From Cyanodermella asteris (lineage: Eukaryota; Ascomycota; Lecanoromycetes; Ostropales; Stictidaceae): 64,000 nucleotides of DNA. Below the pieces are notes generated by a model that made no database searches, was not told where the DNA came from, and saw nothing but the letters and a program-made list of their open reading frames with translations. Both the position numbers and the translations under genes were made by a program. Shown here piece by piece: positions 1-11,893 of this stretch; the stretch's first letter is position 1; every line of letters starts with the position of its first letter. The DNA is taken from NCBI GenBank assembly GCA_900618795.1, contig UYJD01000017.1, forward strand, positions 717,130 to 781,129, given 5' to 3'.

Positions 1-135
1 CGACAACACACCACATACGTCCCAAGCGCTTCATGTCGCTATCCGTAGAAGGTTGACACAGTCATGAACAACCTCCTGGTACACAGGACTGCATCCGGAC
101 AAAAACAAGCCTCACACGCCAACTTTCCTTTCTCC

Positions 136-1506
136 TTAATACTGAGCTGCCTCAAGCTGCGTGGAAAGGTTCTGGTCCCCCACATATCCCCACGGATGAC
201 AGCTCTTCACATCCTCCAACGTCTCACATTCGATCAAAAGATCCCACGCATAACACATTGACCTTCTAATCGTGGGCGGGATCCTGCTCAGCGACAAAAA
301 GTCCGAGCTCGAATCTCCGCGCCTCGCGCTGTACGCACGTAACAGCTTGGCCATCTCGAAATAATCCTCGTACCGATACGAGACCAAGGACGCCATCCTG
401 AGGACTCCGTTGCGCCGAGGTGGGCCGAGGATGTAGCGCAACTCGGCGAAACACAGGCTCTTGAGCTTCTCGCACGGGACGAGAGCTGCGAAGACGGATC
501 CCCAGGTGCCCTGGGTGGTGTTCGTCAGGTCCATGTACAGAGACTCGAGCTGTTTCTCGTAGCGTTCGATGAAGGCGATGACGGCTCGGCCGTCGATGTG
601 GGTGCATGAGGTCAGGTGGAACTTTCGAAGCGACGGCAAGTCGATAAGGTCAATGGGAAAATTGTGCTCGTGGCCCAGTATCGTGGTCCAATTGAGAGTC
701 AGATCTTGCAGGTTGCGCATTCCGCAGATTGCCCAGTCTGTCGGTACCTCACTCATCACCATGAACTTGTTGCCTAGACTCACCGTCATGGCTGTCAGAT
801 TGTTTCTGGTAGTGCTCTCCGCTAGAGATCCACCACAGAGTACTTCCGGATTCGTAATTTGCCCTGCGAGGTTGACGCGGCGCAGCATTGGGAAGTTGCC
901 GTGTCCGAAGACGTGATTCCACAGTCCCGACCAGCTTAGATAATTCGTGGCCCATGGACCAGTCCCTGCCGTGTCACTTGGTTTGTACATTAGTTGGTGA
1001 ACCCAGCTGGTGCTGATCTCTTCGAGACCAGGGAACTTGGCTAGGAGACTGGTAATCCAATCGGCATTGATCTGTGCGGTCTGACTTTCTCCCCAGCTCA
1101 TCGTCGTCGGAAACAGACGGTCACAGATGATGATTTTCCGCACGTGCCGCGACATTTGTTGATGGCATGCGACATCTGTCAGCTTTGCACGTGCTGCGAG
1201 CCTCTCTTCCTTGTTCGGCTCGCGACTGGCTGCGAACCGTTCTCTCATGTTTGTCTGGCGACGGGGTGTGCCGACATGTACGTTGCTTATCAGCGTGTGA
1301 AACCACTGCTCGAGCGCAGCGTTTCTGAAGACCTTGTTGACCCTCAGGAGCGGCCGCAGATCCTCCCGATAGGAAAGTGTCGATTCCGCAGCTGTGCAAC
1401 AGCAAGACCTATCATTGCCATCATACTCTTCAATACTCGCATGGTCGATGCGAAGTTCTTCGCAGATGCGGTCAATCAGCTCAACGGGGAGATCGTTGAT
1501 AGACAT
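136..1506 (-). CDS. F-box-like protein
   Basis: Single-exon frame of 456 codons starting at an ATG. The N-terminus opens with a short F-box-like helix (INDLPVELIDRICEEL, about residues 3-18), followed by a cysteine patch and a second helix (LLRVNKVFRNAALEQWFHTL). This pattern is common in fungal F-box proteins, which recruit substrates to SCF ubiquitin ligases. The rest has leucine-rich stretches with irregular LRR spacing (for example NLQDLTLNW and SLRKFHLTSC), which would be the substrate-binding part. There is no signal peptide or membrane segment. The substrate cannot be inferred. The frame is intact, but the F-box itself is weak, so an LRR protein without SCF function remains possible. 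Confidence 0.6.
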   Translation of the reverse strand: MSINDLPVELIDRICEELRIDHASIEEYDGNDRSCCCTAAESTLSYREDLRPLLRVNKVFRNAALEQWFHTLISNVHVGTPRRQTNMRERFAASREPNKEERLAARAKLTDVACHQQMSRHVRKIIICDRLFPTTMSWGESQTAQINADWITSLLAKFPGLEEISTSWVHQLMYKPSDTAGTGPWATNYLSWSGLWNHVFGHGNFPMLRRVNLAGQITNPEVLCGGSLAESTTRNNLTAMTVSLGNKFMVMSEVPTDWAICGMRNLQDLTLNWTTILGHEHNFPIDLIDLPSLRKFHLTSCTHIDGRAVIAFIERYEKQLESLYMDLTNTTQGTWGSVFAALVPCEKLKSLCFAELRYILGPPRRNGVLRMASLVSYRYEDYFEMAKLLRAYSARRGDSSSDFLSLSRIPPTIRRSMCYAWDLLIECETLEDVKSCHPWGYVGDQNLSTQLEAAQY

Positions 1507-3030
1507 TGTTGTTATTGAGAGATGCCGAGAGTGATCGCGCTGTGCGAGAGGTAAGAGAGTAAGAGACAGGACCAGTCGTGTGGCGATTTATATGCCGGAT
1601 TGTCAAGAGTTGTGACAATGTGCCAAAAGCTGCGTGCGGTAGTGACTCTGTCGTACAGTTGACGAATCGTAGTTTGCCCCGAAGCATGGAGACAAGTGAC
1701 TCGGCCGTCGTCACAATGAACAGTGAAGTCGCAAAGGGCGAATTGTGGGACGCATGCATCAGCAGTGGTAGCGCTGCCAAATTTCCGCGACGCGAACTAT
1801 AGGATCTTCAGAGAATGGTGTTGTGCACAATTCGTGTATGCCTTCAAATATTCGAACTCCGCGGGACAAATCTGGTTTCGATTGGCAGATGTGTCGTTTT
1901 GTGAAGCTGTGGTTGACACCTTTCTTGCGCCCTGCCGACACTCGACTGAGCCGAAAAAACAATGAATGAAAGGCCCAAGAGGTCGAAGAAAAACATCTGC
2001 GAGCTCATCGTGTCATATCTTCCTGCCAACACTTCAAATCGTGAAAATAGATATTTGTACATGGAATCGAAGAGAGTGTGGATTTACAAAAACAAGATAT
2101 CCAAGGGACATGCCACTGGTCTTGTCGAAGCAGTAAGTTCGACACGAATGTCAACGGAAGCATGCTTGCTCTTTGTCTTGCAATAGCGTTAGCAAATGAT
2201 TGTAGGGGATTTCATCATCTCTCTCCCCAATCAATCACACTGTCTGCCGTCCCAGGTGTGGAGGTGATCACGACAAAAGTGCACCGGTGACGCAAAAGTC
2301 CCTCCCAGCCTTACAGAAGATGTAGCAAATACCCATTTCAGCATAGAAGCGCTCTCACGTCCGTGGCCGTCTTCATAGTGGCCGTCTGAAGTGCTGGAGG
2401 TAATTCCCGGCTCGCAGTATAGCCAATTGGTTTGGCCCCCCAGATTCACTTCTTCGCATATGAAAGCAGGATCTGGGAGACAACGACCCAGATACCTGCA
2501 CCGCTGCACGTCGACTGCTTCAGCGCCGCTTAGAGATTGCTGTAAAGCAGCTGCGAGTTGGAGGCTCCATTACGAACAAGGTTGAGTGAGGTGAGTAGAC
2601 AGCATGACTAAGCAGAGACCCGGGGGCCGGCGCTTTTCGTCCCCTTGGTCGGAAAGTTGCGGATCTTAGATCTGACGACGGTGATCCGGTTCGATGTCCA
2701 GATGCCCAAAATGTTCGCCGTTGCATGTGCTCGACGAGGGGCTGTTTCGCTAAGATGGGGTTCGGTGCAAGAGGCTGGAAGTCACTGAGCTGGAATCTTG
2801 GGTAGCGGCGCGGTTTTCACCGATGCCATCCGAAGATTATATGGCCACGAAATTGTGAGTTGTTTTGTGGGATGGTAGACCTCTCACAATTTGGATGTTC
2901 GCGGAACAGACCCGCAGACGAACTGATGTACATTCAATTTTGATTGATTTTGTTACATACAAGCCGAGGCTGTTTGGCCGCCCATCCTCATGCCCACCAT
3001 ATGTAGAATCACCACGAAAAGCCTTTCCAC
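1507..3030. other. Intergenic, 1.5 kb
   Basis: Between the F-box-like gene start and the enolase stop. Only short overlapping frames with no recognisable domain are present on either strand. It should hold the F-box gene promoter and the enolase 3' end. No repeat or RNA gene was seen. Confidence 0.5.
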
Positions 3031-4395
3031 TTATGCGCTGACGGCAGTTCGGAAGTTGTTGCCTGCATACACGGCCTTATCACCGAGCTCTTCCTCGATG
3101 CGCAGAATCTGGTTGAGTTTGGCCAGACGCTCGGAACGGGCCGGAGCACCAGTCTTGATCTGTCCGCAACGGAGACCAACGGCAATGTCGGCAATGGTCA
3201 CATCCTCGGTCTCACCTGAACGGTGCGATACCATGACTCCCCAGCCGTCGGCGTAAGAGTCCTTTGCGGCCTGTATCGATTCGGTCAGGGAGCCGATCTG
3301 GTTAACCTTGAGCAGAAGGGCGTTGCAGGATTTGAGCTCGATGGCCTTCTTGATGCGCTCGGGGTTGGTAACAGTCAAGTCATCACTGCGAGTGTTAGTA
3401 TATTTTCCTAAAGCGGTGCTGGGTCGTACTTACCCAACAATCTGGAAGTCGGAAGTCTTGTAGAAGTAGCTCCAGGCCTCCCAGTCGTCCTCGGCGAAGG
3501 GGTCTTCAATGCTGACGATGGGGTACTTCTGGGCAAGCTGCTTGTACTGGTCCGCCAATTGCTCGTATGTGAGCCACTTGCTCTTGTCAGAGTCGGGGTT
3601 CTTGAAGTCCAGGTCGTACTTCTTCTCGTCGGCCTTGTAGAACTCGCTCGACGCAACGTCCATGGCAATCTTGACCTTGCCGGTGTAGCCAGCCTGCTCA
3701 ATCGAGTCGGCGATCAACTCGAGAGCCTCCTCGGCAGTCTGAATATCAGGCGCAACACCACCCTCATCGCCGACGTTTCCGGCGGACTGGCCGTACTTCT
3801 TCTTGGCCAACGACTTGAGCTTCTGGTAGACCTCAGCACCCCAGCGCATGGCCTCGCTGAACGAAGGAGCATCGCTTGGAACGATCATGAACTCCTGGAA
3901 GGCGAGACGGCCACCGGCGTGCGAGCCACCGTTGAGGACGTTCATGAACGGCACGGGCAGGACGAACGGCTTCTTGGTGCCGGCAATGTCGGAGACGTGC
4001 TGGTAGAGAGGCATGCCCTTCTCGGCGGCACCGGCCTTTGCGATGGCCAGAGAGACACCGAGGATGGCGTTGGCACCCAGGTTGGTCTTGTTGGCAGTGC
4101 CATCGAGCTCCTTGAGAAATGCGTCGACCTTGATCTGGTCCTTGACGTCCAGCTTGGCGTCGATGACCTTGGGGCCAATGGTCTTGTTCACGTTCTCGAC
4201 GGCCTTGAGCACGCCCTTTCCGCCCCAATGGGTCTTGTCTCCATCGCGAAGCTCGCAGGCCTCGTGCTGGCCGGTGGACGCGCCGGAGGGGACGATGGCG
4301 CGGTGCAGTCCGGTTTCGGTGACGACGTCAACCTCGACGGTGGGGTTACCGCGCGAGTCGTAGACCTGGCGGGCGTGGATCTTGGAAATAGGCAT
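3031..4395 (-). CDS. ENO1: Enolase (phosphopyruvate hydratase)
   Basis: Converts 2-phosphoglycerate to phosphoenolpyruvate in glycolysis, in the cytosol, as a Mg-dependent dimer. Two exons (3434-4395 and 3031-3385) join across a 48-bp intron (3386-3433, GTAAGT...CAG) inside a glycine codon and give 438 aa, the usual length. The start chosen ([16 protein letters not shown]) matches the conserved family N-terminus; an in-frame upstream extension has no ATG. Visible signatures include the substrate loop [24 protein letters not shown], the metal-binding region [11 protein letters not shown], the [10 protein letters not shown] motif with the catalytic lysine, and [10 protein letters not shown]. 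Nothing is missing. Codon use is strongly C/G-ending, as expected for a highly expressed gene. Confidence 0.97.
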
Positions 4396-5169
4396 GATTG
4401 CGATGTGGAAAGGGAGCAATTGTAGGAAAGGAGAGGTTGTGAGGTGCCAGGAGAGGGACGGAAATTTCAGGCCCAGGTTGTGTTATAGCTCGTGCAAGAT
4501 GCGCATGGAGGGGCAGCAAAGGCGGGCAGAATCGAAACGAACGAAACACATGCGGTGCCATGTCAACGCGAGATTTTCTCGTCGTTCTGCACGCAGCTCG
4601 TCTGTCTGTCTGACTGCAGCATTGGCATCGACAGCTGTACGCCATCTCTGCCTATCGGCGTTCCTGCCCACGTTCCCATCTTGTCAATCCGCCGGCTGAC
4701 CGATGTGTTGGGATGTTGCTGATAGGCCATGACGAAGCTGGATGCAGGGCTGAGCTGCCCATGCATCCTTCAGCCGTGGCATAGGCCGTCTTGCTAGGCG
4801 AGATCTACATGTTCCAAGCTCCTGTGATAGTGGTCAAGATGCACTGCGACGTTCAGCAAAGATGGCGTGGAAATCACTGTCACTGTCACTGGCACGCCAA
4901 TCCAAACGTCAAATCCCAACAATCCAAACAAACATTGGTAACGGCCCCTCCGGACTTTGCAGTAACCCCGATAAAGTACTTGCTCAACTACTGGTGACAA
5001 TCTCAATCATACTTGACTAATGCGATTTTCACTCTGATTGTGATCTCCTCAAGCTGCTCCGATCCACTTGCTCTACTATCAGGTCTGTCCATCTCACACG
5101 CCGTCGTTCACGATTCAGACGAGGTCCAGGTGATATCCGTACGCTGCTCCTCGACCATCCTCCAGCAGC
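4396..5169. promoter_or_regulatory. Enolase upstream region
   Basis: 774 bp between the enolase start and the next frame. It should contain the enolase promoter and leader on the minus strand. The first 50 bases upstream of the ATG are pyrimidine-rich on the minus strand, as is usual for highly expressed fungal genes. No TATA box was recognised with confidence. Confidence 0.35.
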
Positions 5170-5616
5170 TCACTTCTCTCCGAACCACATGGCGTCCACA
5201 TTCTCTAGAATGCCGACAAGCTCGTTTGATATTGTTTCCCGTTGTGTGACTTCCGCTCCCTCCAAAGTTTTCTTTGCAGACTCAATCACAAGTTGCTGCG
5301 CAGGAATTGCCGGATCATTCGGCGGAAGTTTCAGGTTTGAGAAGAATGAGTGAGCCAGCTCGGCGTGAAAATGTCTGTCCTTGGCTATGTCGCTGCAGAA
5401 TGAGATTACCCAGTGCGAAATCGCGACTGAAACCTGGTTCGTCCTCTTGCCGATGATGACACCTTCCGAGTATCTGATTGCTTCGTCGAACTTGCTGTTC
5501 CTGAGCTGTTCCAAATCAGTACTGCTTCCGGATGAGTGCATGGTGTGACTTACCAAGGTCAGTGCTCGCCTAGCGTCGGGACTGGGCCGATACACTGGAA
5601 GCACTCCCGGTGGCAT
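5170..5616 (-). CDS. Hypothetical orphan ORF next to HET debris
   Basis: A frame of 148 codons from the first ATG (MPPGVLPVYRPSPDARRALT). It is open further upstream to about 5712 with hydrophobic sequence (LQLGLISLIFHGLLRSEIL). It ends WFGEK. No family was recognised. It lies just downstream of the broken HET gene on the same strand and could be the tail of a second decayed gene rather than a complete protein. The open frame, the balanced composition and the helical C-terminal half are the only support for coding. Confidence 0.3.
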   Translation of the reverse strand: MPPGVLPVYRPSPDARRALTLVSHTMHSSGSSTDLEQLRNSKFDEAIRYSEGVIIGKRTNQVSVAISHWVISFCSDIAKDRHFHAELAHSFFSNLKLPPNDPAIPAQQLVIESAKKTLEGAEVTQRETISNELVGILENVDAMWFGEK

Positions 5617-5739
5617 GATAGTGGTTGAAAGGGCAAGATCCAATATTTCGCTCCTTAGAAGGCCGTGAAAGATAAGCGAAATGAGTCCAAGCTGCAGGTC
5701 TACCCAGTTCGGAAGTTGAGTCGGAGGGTTATTGAGATA

Positions 5740-6883
5740 TTAGAAGGTTGGGAAGGGAGCTTTGTCGCTTTTTAAGATGCATATGGTATTGGGACGCAGG
5801 CAAGCGCTGTTGTTTTCTTGTTTGCATTGATACGCAAGAGAGCATGTGTAATAGCTTGTGTTGTGTCTGGCAAATAATATGTGTTGACGCAGATTCTTCA
5901 GCATCATTTGTATACCCGTCAAACTTTCTCCCTCGCCAAACAGGGTGCGATCCGTGATGCGACCGACCCAGAAGTAGCAAGGCTCGACCCGTTGACGCTC
6001 AGACTGTTTCGAAAGTTGGTTCTGAAAGGACCCATCTTCTAGCTTGTCCATTGCTTGGCCGCGCATCATCTCATACACGTAGCATTCTCCCATGAGCTTG
6101 TCTTTGCCATCACCACAGGGACGAACCACCAACGTAGTTTCAGCGCAAAACGGCACACCGCATACATCGCCACGTCTGAGTTTCAACGGTCCGAGGCCCA
6201 TATAGCCTTCTGATATTCGGAAGAAGGCCCGCAATGCACATGGAGCGCCCCTGTGTTGTCCATGATCTTTCTTCCCGAGCTCTCACTACCAACCTGGAAC
6301 TTGCTGCGATTCACCTGTCAATCCCGTTGACAGGTACTCGTTGAAGTCTTCGACATCTATTTCTCCGCCTCGGGTTGTCCACGATGGGCTAGCGATCAAG
6401 GTTTGACAGAACGCCTTCCAACGATCAATGAAGGAACAAGGCTGCGAGCTGTCGACTGCATGCAATGAGTGCGTAGTCATGTCCAAGCCACACAATCACG
6501 CATTGCGTCTGACTATATATTCGATGCATAAGCAAGACCTGATGGTCGCGCTCGGGGGCATCATGTTGGTCGATGCATATTGCGTCTATCCATAGCATTC
6601 TCGACCGATAATTAAGCCGCAGATTCAGCAAAGCATCGAACAGATGGGATGTCACCGGAAGTGGTCTGCCGTTGCATTCAATCGTTGTCATGAGGCTGCT
6701 CCCAAAGCCGGTCTGCGGTTCTTGTCATACGTAGGAAATAGCCTCGAAGGAGGGATTGGACGGAAGCTCGACTTGAGACAGGTAACAATGCATTACGTCT
6801 TCGCGCCCAACCGGGAGGAGCTCTAAGATTCGAATGTTGTCGCCCGTCGTCAGCAGTTTGGCATGCTTATGCTTCGAACACAT
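5740..6883 (-). pseudogene. Heterokaryon incompatibility (HET) domain protein, decayed
   Basis: HET-domain proteins mediate non-self recognition and cell death between fungal strains. The frame opens at an ATG near 6883 (MCSKHKHAKLL) and runs through the usual HET lead-in ending FEAISYV, where the expected TGG tryptophan is TGA (6725-6727). The core motif follows (LWIDAICIDQHDAPERDHQV, then IYSQTQCVIVWLG). Just after WLG the homologous sequence jumps to another frame (LDMTTHSLHAVDSSQP). From about 6290 it passes within a few dozen bases to the family C-terminal motif (FFRISEGYMGLGPLKLRRGD and KLMGECYVYEMMRGQAM), so the roughly 200-300 aa centre normally found is absent. One nonsense codon, one frameshift and an internal deletion make this a relic. 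TGG to TGA is a G-to-A change compatible with RIP, but one case proves nothing. Confidence 0.75.
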
Positions 6884-7828
6884 TGAAGCATGTCGTGCTT
6901 GTCCTCAAATAGCTCTTTCGACAGGCAGCCGGTCTTTGACACAGGATACTGGTCCGCTGCCTGCTTGTTTAGGGAAATATTCTCACTTGTACTCGGCAAT
7001 TTCGGTCACACGTCAAGTAGGCTATCGTCGCCGAGAACAGTAGTGATTTCGTTCATGATGTGAGGCTGTTGGCATAGTAGATGCCTGGAATCTGATAAAG
7101 TCCGCTAATGCTGAGACGCTCAGTGCAAAATAGGAAACAGGTTCAAGAGCCGTCAGGTCGAACACGCGAGTCGGCCTGCTCACTTACTGCCCCTCTTGGC
7201 TGAACAGACAAGGCTGAATCATTGTCAATGTTGGGATAGCGGCTGGCCAAAGCGACAAGTGCGCATCTCGCCCACGCGGCGCAAACGCGATGAGCTTGAG
7301 GATCCATACTAGCAGCCCTTTGCGCTAGGTTCGTTCTTTCGGCTTTTGTGAGTGGCGAGTTCGCAACGCAAGTGCAGAACGAAACCTGTCGACCCCAGAG
7401 TTTCATCGCGTGGGCTTAGTCATCCGAGATGGATGGACAAAGTTTGCGCAACGACTTCCTGTTTTCGACTTCGACCACGAAGCCACAGCTCGTACACGAG
7501 GGATCGACAACTCTGTCAAAACTAAGCCGTATGCGAAACGCTGACGAAGCTTCGCTGTGTCCACATATCGTATCTCCTTGTCTTTATTGGTCATCTTCTG
7601 TGCCCCGCTAGCGAAATGTCATGCCGATTAGCTCACTAACGGGGGCCAAAACCTTCGATGCTGCTTGAGCCATGTGCTTGAAATGTTCAGCCATTTATGT
7701 CACGAGATGAAGCTCGAGCCCGGTCAATGTTTAAAGCTGGGAGATTCCTCAATGATGAGAGTGATTGCATTTGCGCCGATTGTGCTCAGCTACCTAAGCC
7801 TTGCACGATCTTATTCATTCGAGTCGCC
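6884..7828. other. Intergenic, 945 bp
   Basis: Between the HET relic and the sedolisin gene. Short frames exist on both strands but none shows a domain, a splice-consistent extension or a plausible start. It presumably contains the sedolisin promoter. Confidence 0.4.
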
Positions 7829-10003
7829 ATGATGCCTTTGCGGTTTTGCGTGCTTGATCTGCTCGTTCTCTTGTCATCCCTGACGCAAAGTGCTGCTGAG
7901 ACCGTAGCTCGATACCGGATCCATGATCGCTCAACGCCTCATGCATTCAGCCACGTAAAGAGGCTCAGTGGTGACACTGTCCTGCCAATCACGATCTACC
8001 TTTCCCAGTCGAATATCGCTGAAGGCGCAACTCAATTGTCACAGATGTGAGACTTGACGGATCCCTCTGTCCCGCGATTTGCTAACAAAACTGCAAAGCG
8101 CTGATCCGGCATCGGCGAAATATGGCCAGCACTGGACTACGGACGAAGTCTCACGTTTCTTCGAACCGAACACCTCAGAGATTGATAGGGTCAAAGCATG
8201 GCTGAACGACAGTAATTTTGACTCGACTCGTGTCAGATACTCCCGGGGTCGGAGCACAATCTCATTCTCAGCCACAGTCAGAGAAGCTGAGAACCTGCTG
8301 CACACGCAATTTCACCGATATTACGATGAAGTCTCGAATTCATATCTACAAGGTTGCGACGAATACTCTATTCCGGCTCATCTGAAAGACAGCATTGACT
8401 TCGTTACTCCCACAATTCTCCACTGGCCTTCGGTCGCTACAGCAGCTCAGAGGCGCCACGAAAAGCGCAATCGCCGTAGCACGACCAAACCCCACTCGCG
8501 ACTACCTGTGGCTCGAGATACCGGTGACTTGTCAAATTGCTCAAGTGGAGTCACTCCGAAATGTATTTCCACGCTCTACAAGATTCCACCCTTCAACAAC
8601 ACTCCTCAGGATGGCAATTCTATGGGCATTGTCAACGCTCAAACTGGCCCTCTCAACCAATCCTATTCGCAGCAGGATCTGGATTCGTTCTTCTCCATGT
8701 ATTCCTCGGACATCCCACAAGGTACGCATCCGATCGCAGCCAGCGTCGATGGCGGCCGTGTCGAGACGGAAGATCCCAAGTATAAAGGCAGCGAGGCTAT
8801 GCTGGATTACTCCATGGCTTTCCCGATCGTATATCCTCAGACGATCACGGGCTTCGTCAACGGCCTTAGCTTCTCCCCCGATCTTTACGGCAACGACACA
8901 TCAGTCTACAACCAAGGCTTCGAAGCTTTCCTTGATGCCATCGATTCGTCCTATTGCGAAAGCACCGGAGCGTCCAAGAATGCTAGCCTGGACTGTGGCA
9001 AGTACAAACCCACCAACGTCATCTCCGTCTCGTATGGCCACGCTGAATTCCAGATCAACTACAAATATGCTGTCCGTACCTGCAACGAGTTCATGAAGCT
9101 GGGTCTTCAAGGCATCACGGTCGTCGCGTCCTCAGGCGATGGTGGTATCGGGCACCCATGTGCCGCCAACGGCGTCTTCGCTCCTTCGTGGTAGGCCACA
9201 TATGTATCGCGAGACAATGCACATTTTAAGCTAATGTATTTCGTCGCAGGTTTGCTTCGTGTCCGTGGGTGTTGACTGTAGGCGGAACGCAGCTACCAAG
9301 CGGAGCCGACGTCACAGAAGCCGATGTCGAAACAGGCTGGTCCATTGCCCCGGGCTTCGGTTCTGGCGGTGGCTTCAGCAACTACTACCCGATGCCCGAT
9401 TACCAAAATAGCACCGTGAACGAGTACTTGGCCAACACGCAACTCAACTTCACCTCGTACGCAGAGTTCTCCAATCAATCCTCGTTGGAAGGTGACGGCA
9501 TCGGTGACGGGAAGGGTGTGTTCAATCGTCTCGGCCGCGCATTCCCAGATGTCAGCGCTGTAGCAAACAACCTGACTGTAAGTCACGTCCACATTCGTAC
9601 TGGAACCATTAATGGGCTGTTATTCTGACATGATACTGTAGCGCTTCTACCAAGGGGAAGCCAACCTCGATGATGGCACTTCAGCCTCCGCTCCGATCTG
9701 GGGAGCGATCATTACGCGCATTAACGAGGAACGACTCCGCGCGGGAAAATCGACCGTTGGCTTTGTCAATCCTACCCTATACCAAAATCCACAGGTGTTG
9801 ACCGATATCACGACTGGGAGCAACGATGGATTTTGCGCGCCAGGATTCCCGGCTACGAAAGGGTGAGCTGCACAGACATGCTACTGTATAACTCTGCGCT
9901 TTGAGAAAGCTTGTTGCTGACCCGACCAAGGTGGGACCCGGTGACGGGTTTGGGTTCGCCCAACTACGAAAAGCTGCTCGACTTATTTATGAGCCTACCG
10001 TGA
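7829..10003 (+). CDS. Sedolisin-family (S53) serine peptidase, tripeptidyl-peptidase type
   Basis: Secreted acid peptidase that removes tripeptides from protein N-termini. Five exons (7829-8046, 8099-9190, 9250-9577, 9642-9862, 9931-10003) give 643 aa, and every intron is GT-AG. The N-terminus is a signal peptide (MMPLRFCVLDLLVLLSSL, cleavage probably after QSAA). It is followed by the Pro-kumamolisin activation domain (SADPASAKYGQHW in the unspliced reading; IADPASAKYGQHW after splicing). The catalytic triad is visible: Glu305 and Asp309 in GSEAMLDYS, and Ser560 in GTSASAP. The oxyanion Asp lies in VVASSGDGGIG. The C-terminal Ca-binding region is NPTLYQNP through WDPVTGLGSPNY. Many N-glycosylation sequons are present. 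No defects were seen. Two ATGs are adjacent and the first was used. Confidence 0.93.
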
Positions 10004-10267
10004 GCTTACCGGGCTTAGGCGAGTGGCCTACACATGCACACGATCCAAGACACATCCATTAGAGCGAATGAGTATTGTGAATACTGTCCGATACAGTGCT
10101 CTCCGTCTGTCCATTCTCAACCGGGATTACAGACGTTCTCTGGTTTAAATCTGAATCATGCTCCGATCAACTCGTGTACAACTCACTGCTCAACGCATCT
10201 TTGTATTGTCCATGGCGTTTTCATGTCATATAGACATTATCATTGCCAGTCGTGTCTTCTCCCCTAC

Positions 10268-10966
10268 CTAAGCACTATCAGGGTTCTGGTTACCATAAGT
10301 CTTTGGCACCTCCTTGACGTGAATCACAATCTCCTTGCATCCATTTCCGACCAGCGTTCCCCAGCTAACAACCTCGGCACCGTCAACCTCACACTTTGCG
10401 AACTTGAACGGCACGAACCCAAGCTGACAGAAAAGCACATCGATAAGGGGAATGACCTGGCACGTCGGCAGCGCATCCGCCTTGCCCGCACGCTTGTGCG
10501 TCCACCAGTTCGCCCAGCTCTCCAGCTGCACGACGCCGCCGGCCTTCAGCGCGGCTCCAAGCCCATAGTCGCCCGCAGCAGGAGCAGACGCATTGTTGAG
10601 GGCAGCGATCTTGCCGGAGCTGTACGCGAACAGGTGTCTGCGCGGGCCGATGCCGAAAGTCCAGGAGCCGAAGGTGGTGAGGTCCGAGTGCGTCAGGTTG
10701 GAGATTGCGTTCCTGTTGTGCGGGACGCCCTTTGAGAAGAGGGTCTCGTTCAGGATGGTGAGGTCGAGCGAGTAGGCGAAGAGGGCAAAGTGCGTGGGGA
10801 CGGGCAGATTCTTCTGGGACGGGGTCGGGAAGGAGGCAGGCAGGGAGAAGGGGTAGCTGGTCACGTTGCCGGCAGGGTCGATGTCGGGAGAGGCTGCGGA
10901 TGCCGGAGCAGCCACGACGGCCGAGGCCAGGAGGCCGGCAGCGACGAAGGCTCGAGTGAACATCAT
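10268..10966 (-). CDS. Small secreted hypothetical protein
   Basis: 232 aa from the first of two adjacent ATGs (MMFTRAFVAAGLLASAVVAA), a textbook signal peptide with cleavage near APA-SA. The mature part has five cysteines in its C-terminal third (TCQVIP, LFCQLGF, AKCEVDG, GNGCKEI), a glycine/alanine-rich middle (SAPAAGDYGLGAALKAGG) and several N-glycosylation sequons near NETL, NLTHS and NNAS. No enzyme family was recognised. It is probably an extracellular or wall-associated protein and may be conserved among ascomycetes. It is convergent with the sedolisin gene, 264 bp away. Confidence 0.7.
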   Translation of the reverse strand: MMFTRAFVAAGLLASAVVAAPASAASPDIDPAGNVTSYPFSLPASFPTPSQKNLPVPTHFALFAYSLDLTILNETLFSKGVPHNRNAISNLTHSDLTTFGSWTFGIGPRRHLFAYSSGKIAALNNASAPAAGDYGLGAALKAGGVVQLESWANWWTHKRAGKADALPTCQVIPLIDVLFCQLGFVPFKFAKCEVDGAEVVSWGTLVGNGCKEIVIHVKEVPKTYGNQNPDSA

Positions 10967-11893
10967 CTTGAGGGACGAGATGAGCTCTGACGATGAAAGT
11001 AGAGCTGGCTGAGCTTGACAAGTCTTTTGAGGAAAACGGATGCGGACAAGCGAAGCAAAGGAGAGCACGTCCGTCGGCGAAACATTTATCTTGAGGTGTG
11101 CATAAGATTCTACTTCACCGAGATGCATGTGCTTCTAATGAGGTAGAGGTAATGGACTCTTCGGATCGTCTTCAGTCCGTGGTCGCGCGCAAGGCACTCT
11201 CCATAAACTGGAGGCGGCTCTAAATTACATCCTTGAAGGAGCAGAGATCATCGCCTGGGCGAAAGCTTTATAGACATTGAGTTCGGGTCGCTTCGGCGCG
11301 ACGGCGCGCCTTCGGCCGGTGTCGTAATTTCAACGGCTTCGCCCAACACGGCTCACTGCCCGCCTCCATTTGCTATCCACTCAGCAGCCTGCTCCCGACC
11401 GGTTGCCTCTCCGCACCACCGTTCCCAATTTTCGACTGGAGGGTATCGGCCTGGTAGGGCGAAAGGCCTGGTGATGCTGCAACCTTTCCCATGGGGATCG
11501 ACCTTTCAGCGACGCCGGCTTCGAATCTGCTCCATCTTGCCTCTTGATATCGCTGCATGCGAGTGTTTATGTGCGGCTGAATCGCCGCTGCTTGATTGCA
11601 TATTTCTTGTCTACTATATCCTCTCATCTGTCCGAGTCCTGCTTGTACTGTTGCGTGAGGCGTTTCTTCCGTGCCGTACGCAATACCGTCTGACCGTCCC
11701 AGCCTCGAACTGTTTGCTTATTTCTGCCTATTATCGTTGGTGTGCCTGCTGCGAACGAATGACTCCGACCTCGTTGCTCGAATGTGCTGAACAGATGTCA
11801 CTGCGGATTGATACTTGAGCGCAGGTTGTCGTCGTCGCTTTAGCCGCGCCTTTGTGGTGCTGTTTGTGGCGCCTATCTTACCTTTCCGTCAAC
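10967..11893. promoter_or_regulatory. Divergent intergenic region
   Basis: 927 bp separating the starts of the secreted protein (minus) and the PAP2 gene (plus), so it should hold both promoters and leaders. Frames inside it are short and featureless. The 200 bases before the PAP2 ATG are T/C-rich. Confidence 0.4.

Noticed and set aside
3559-4425. Long plus-strand frame opposite enolase (288 codons)
   Set aside because: Antisense shadow caused by strong codon bias in the enolase gene.
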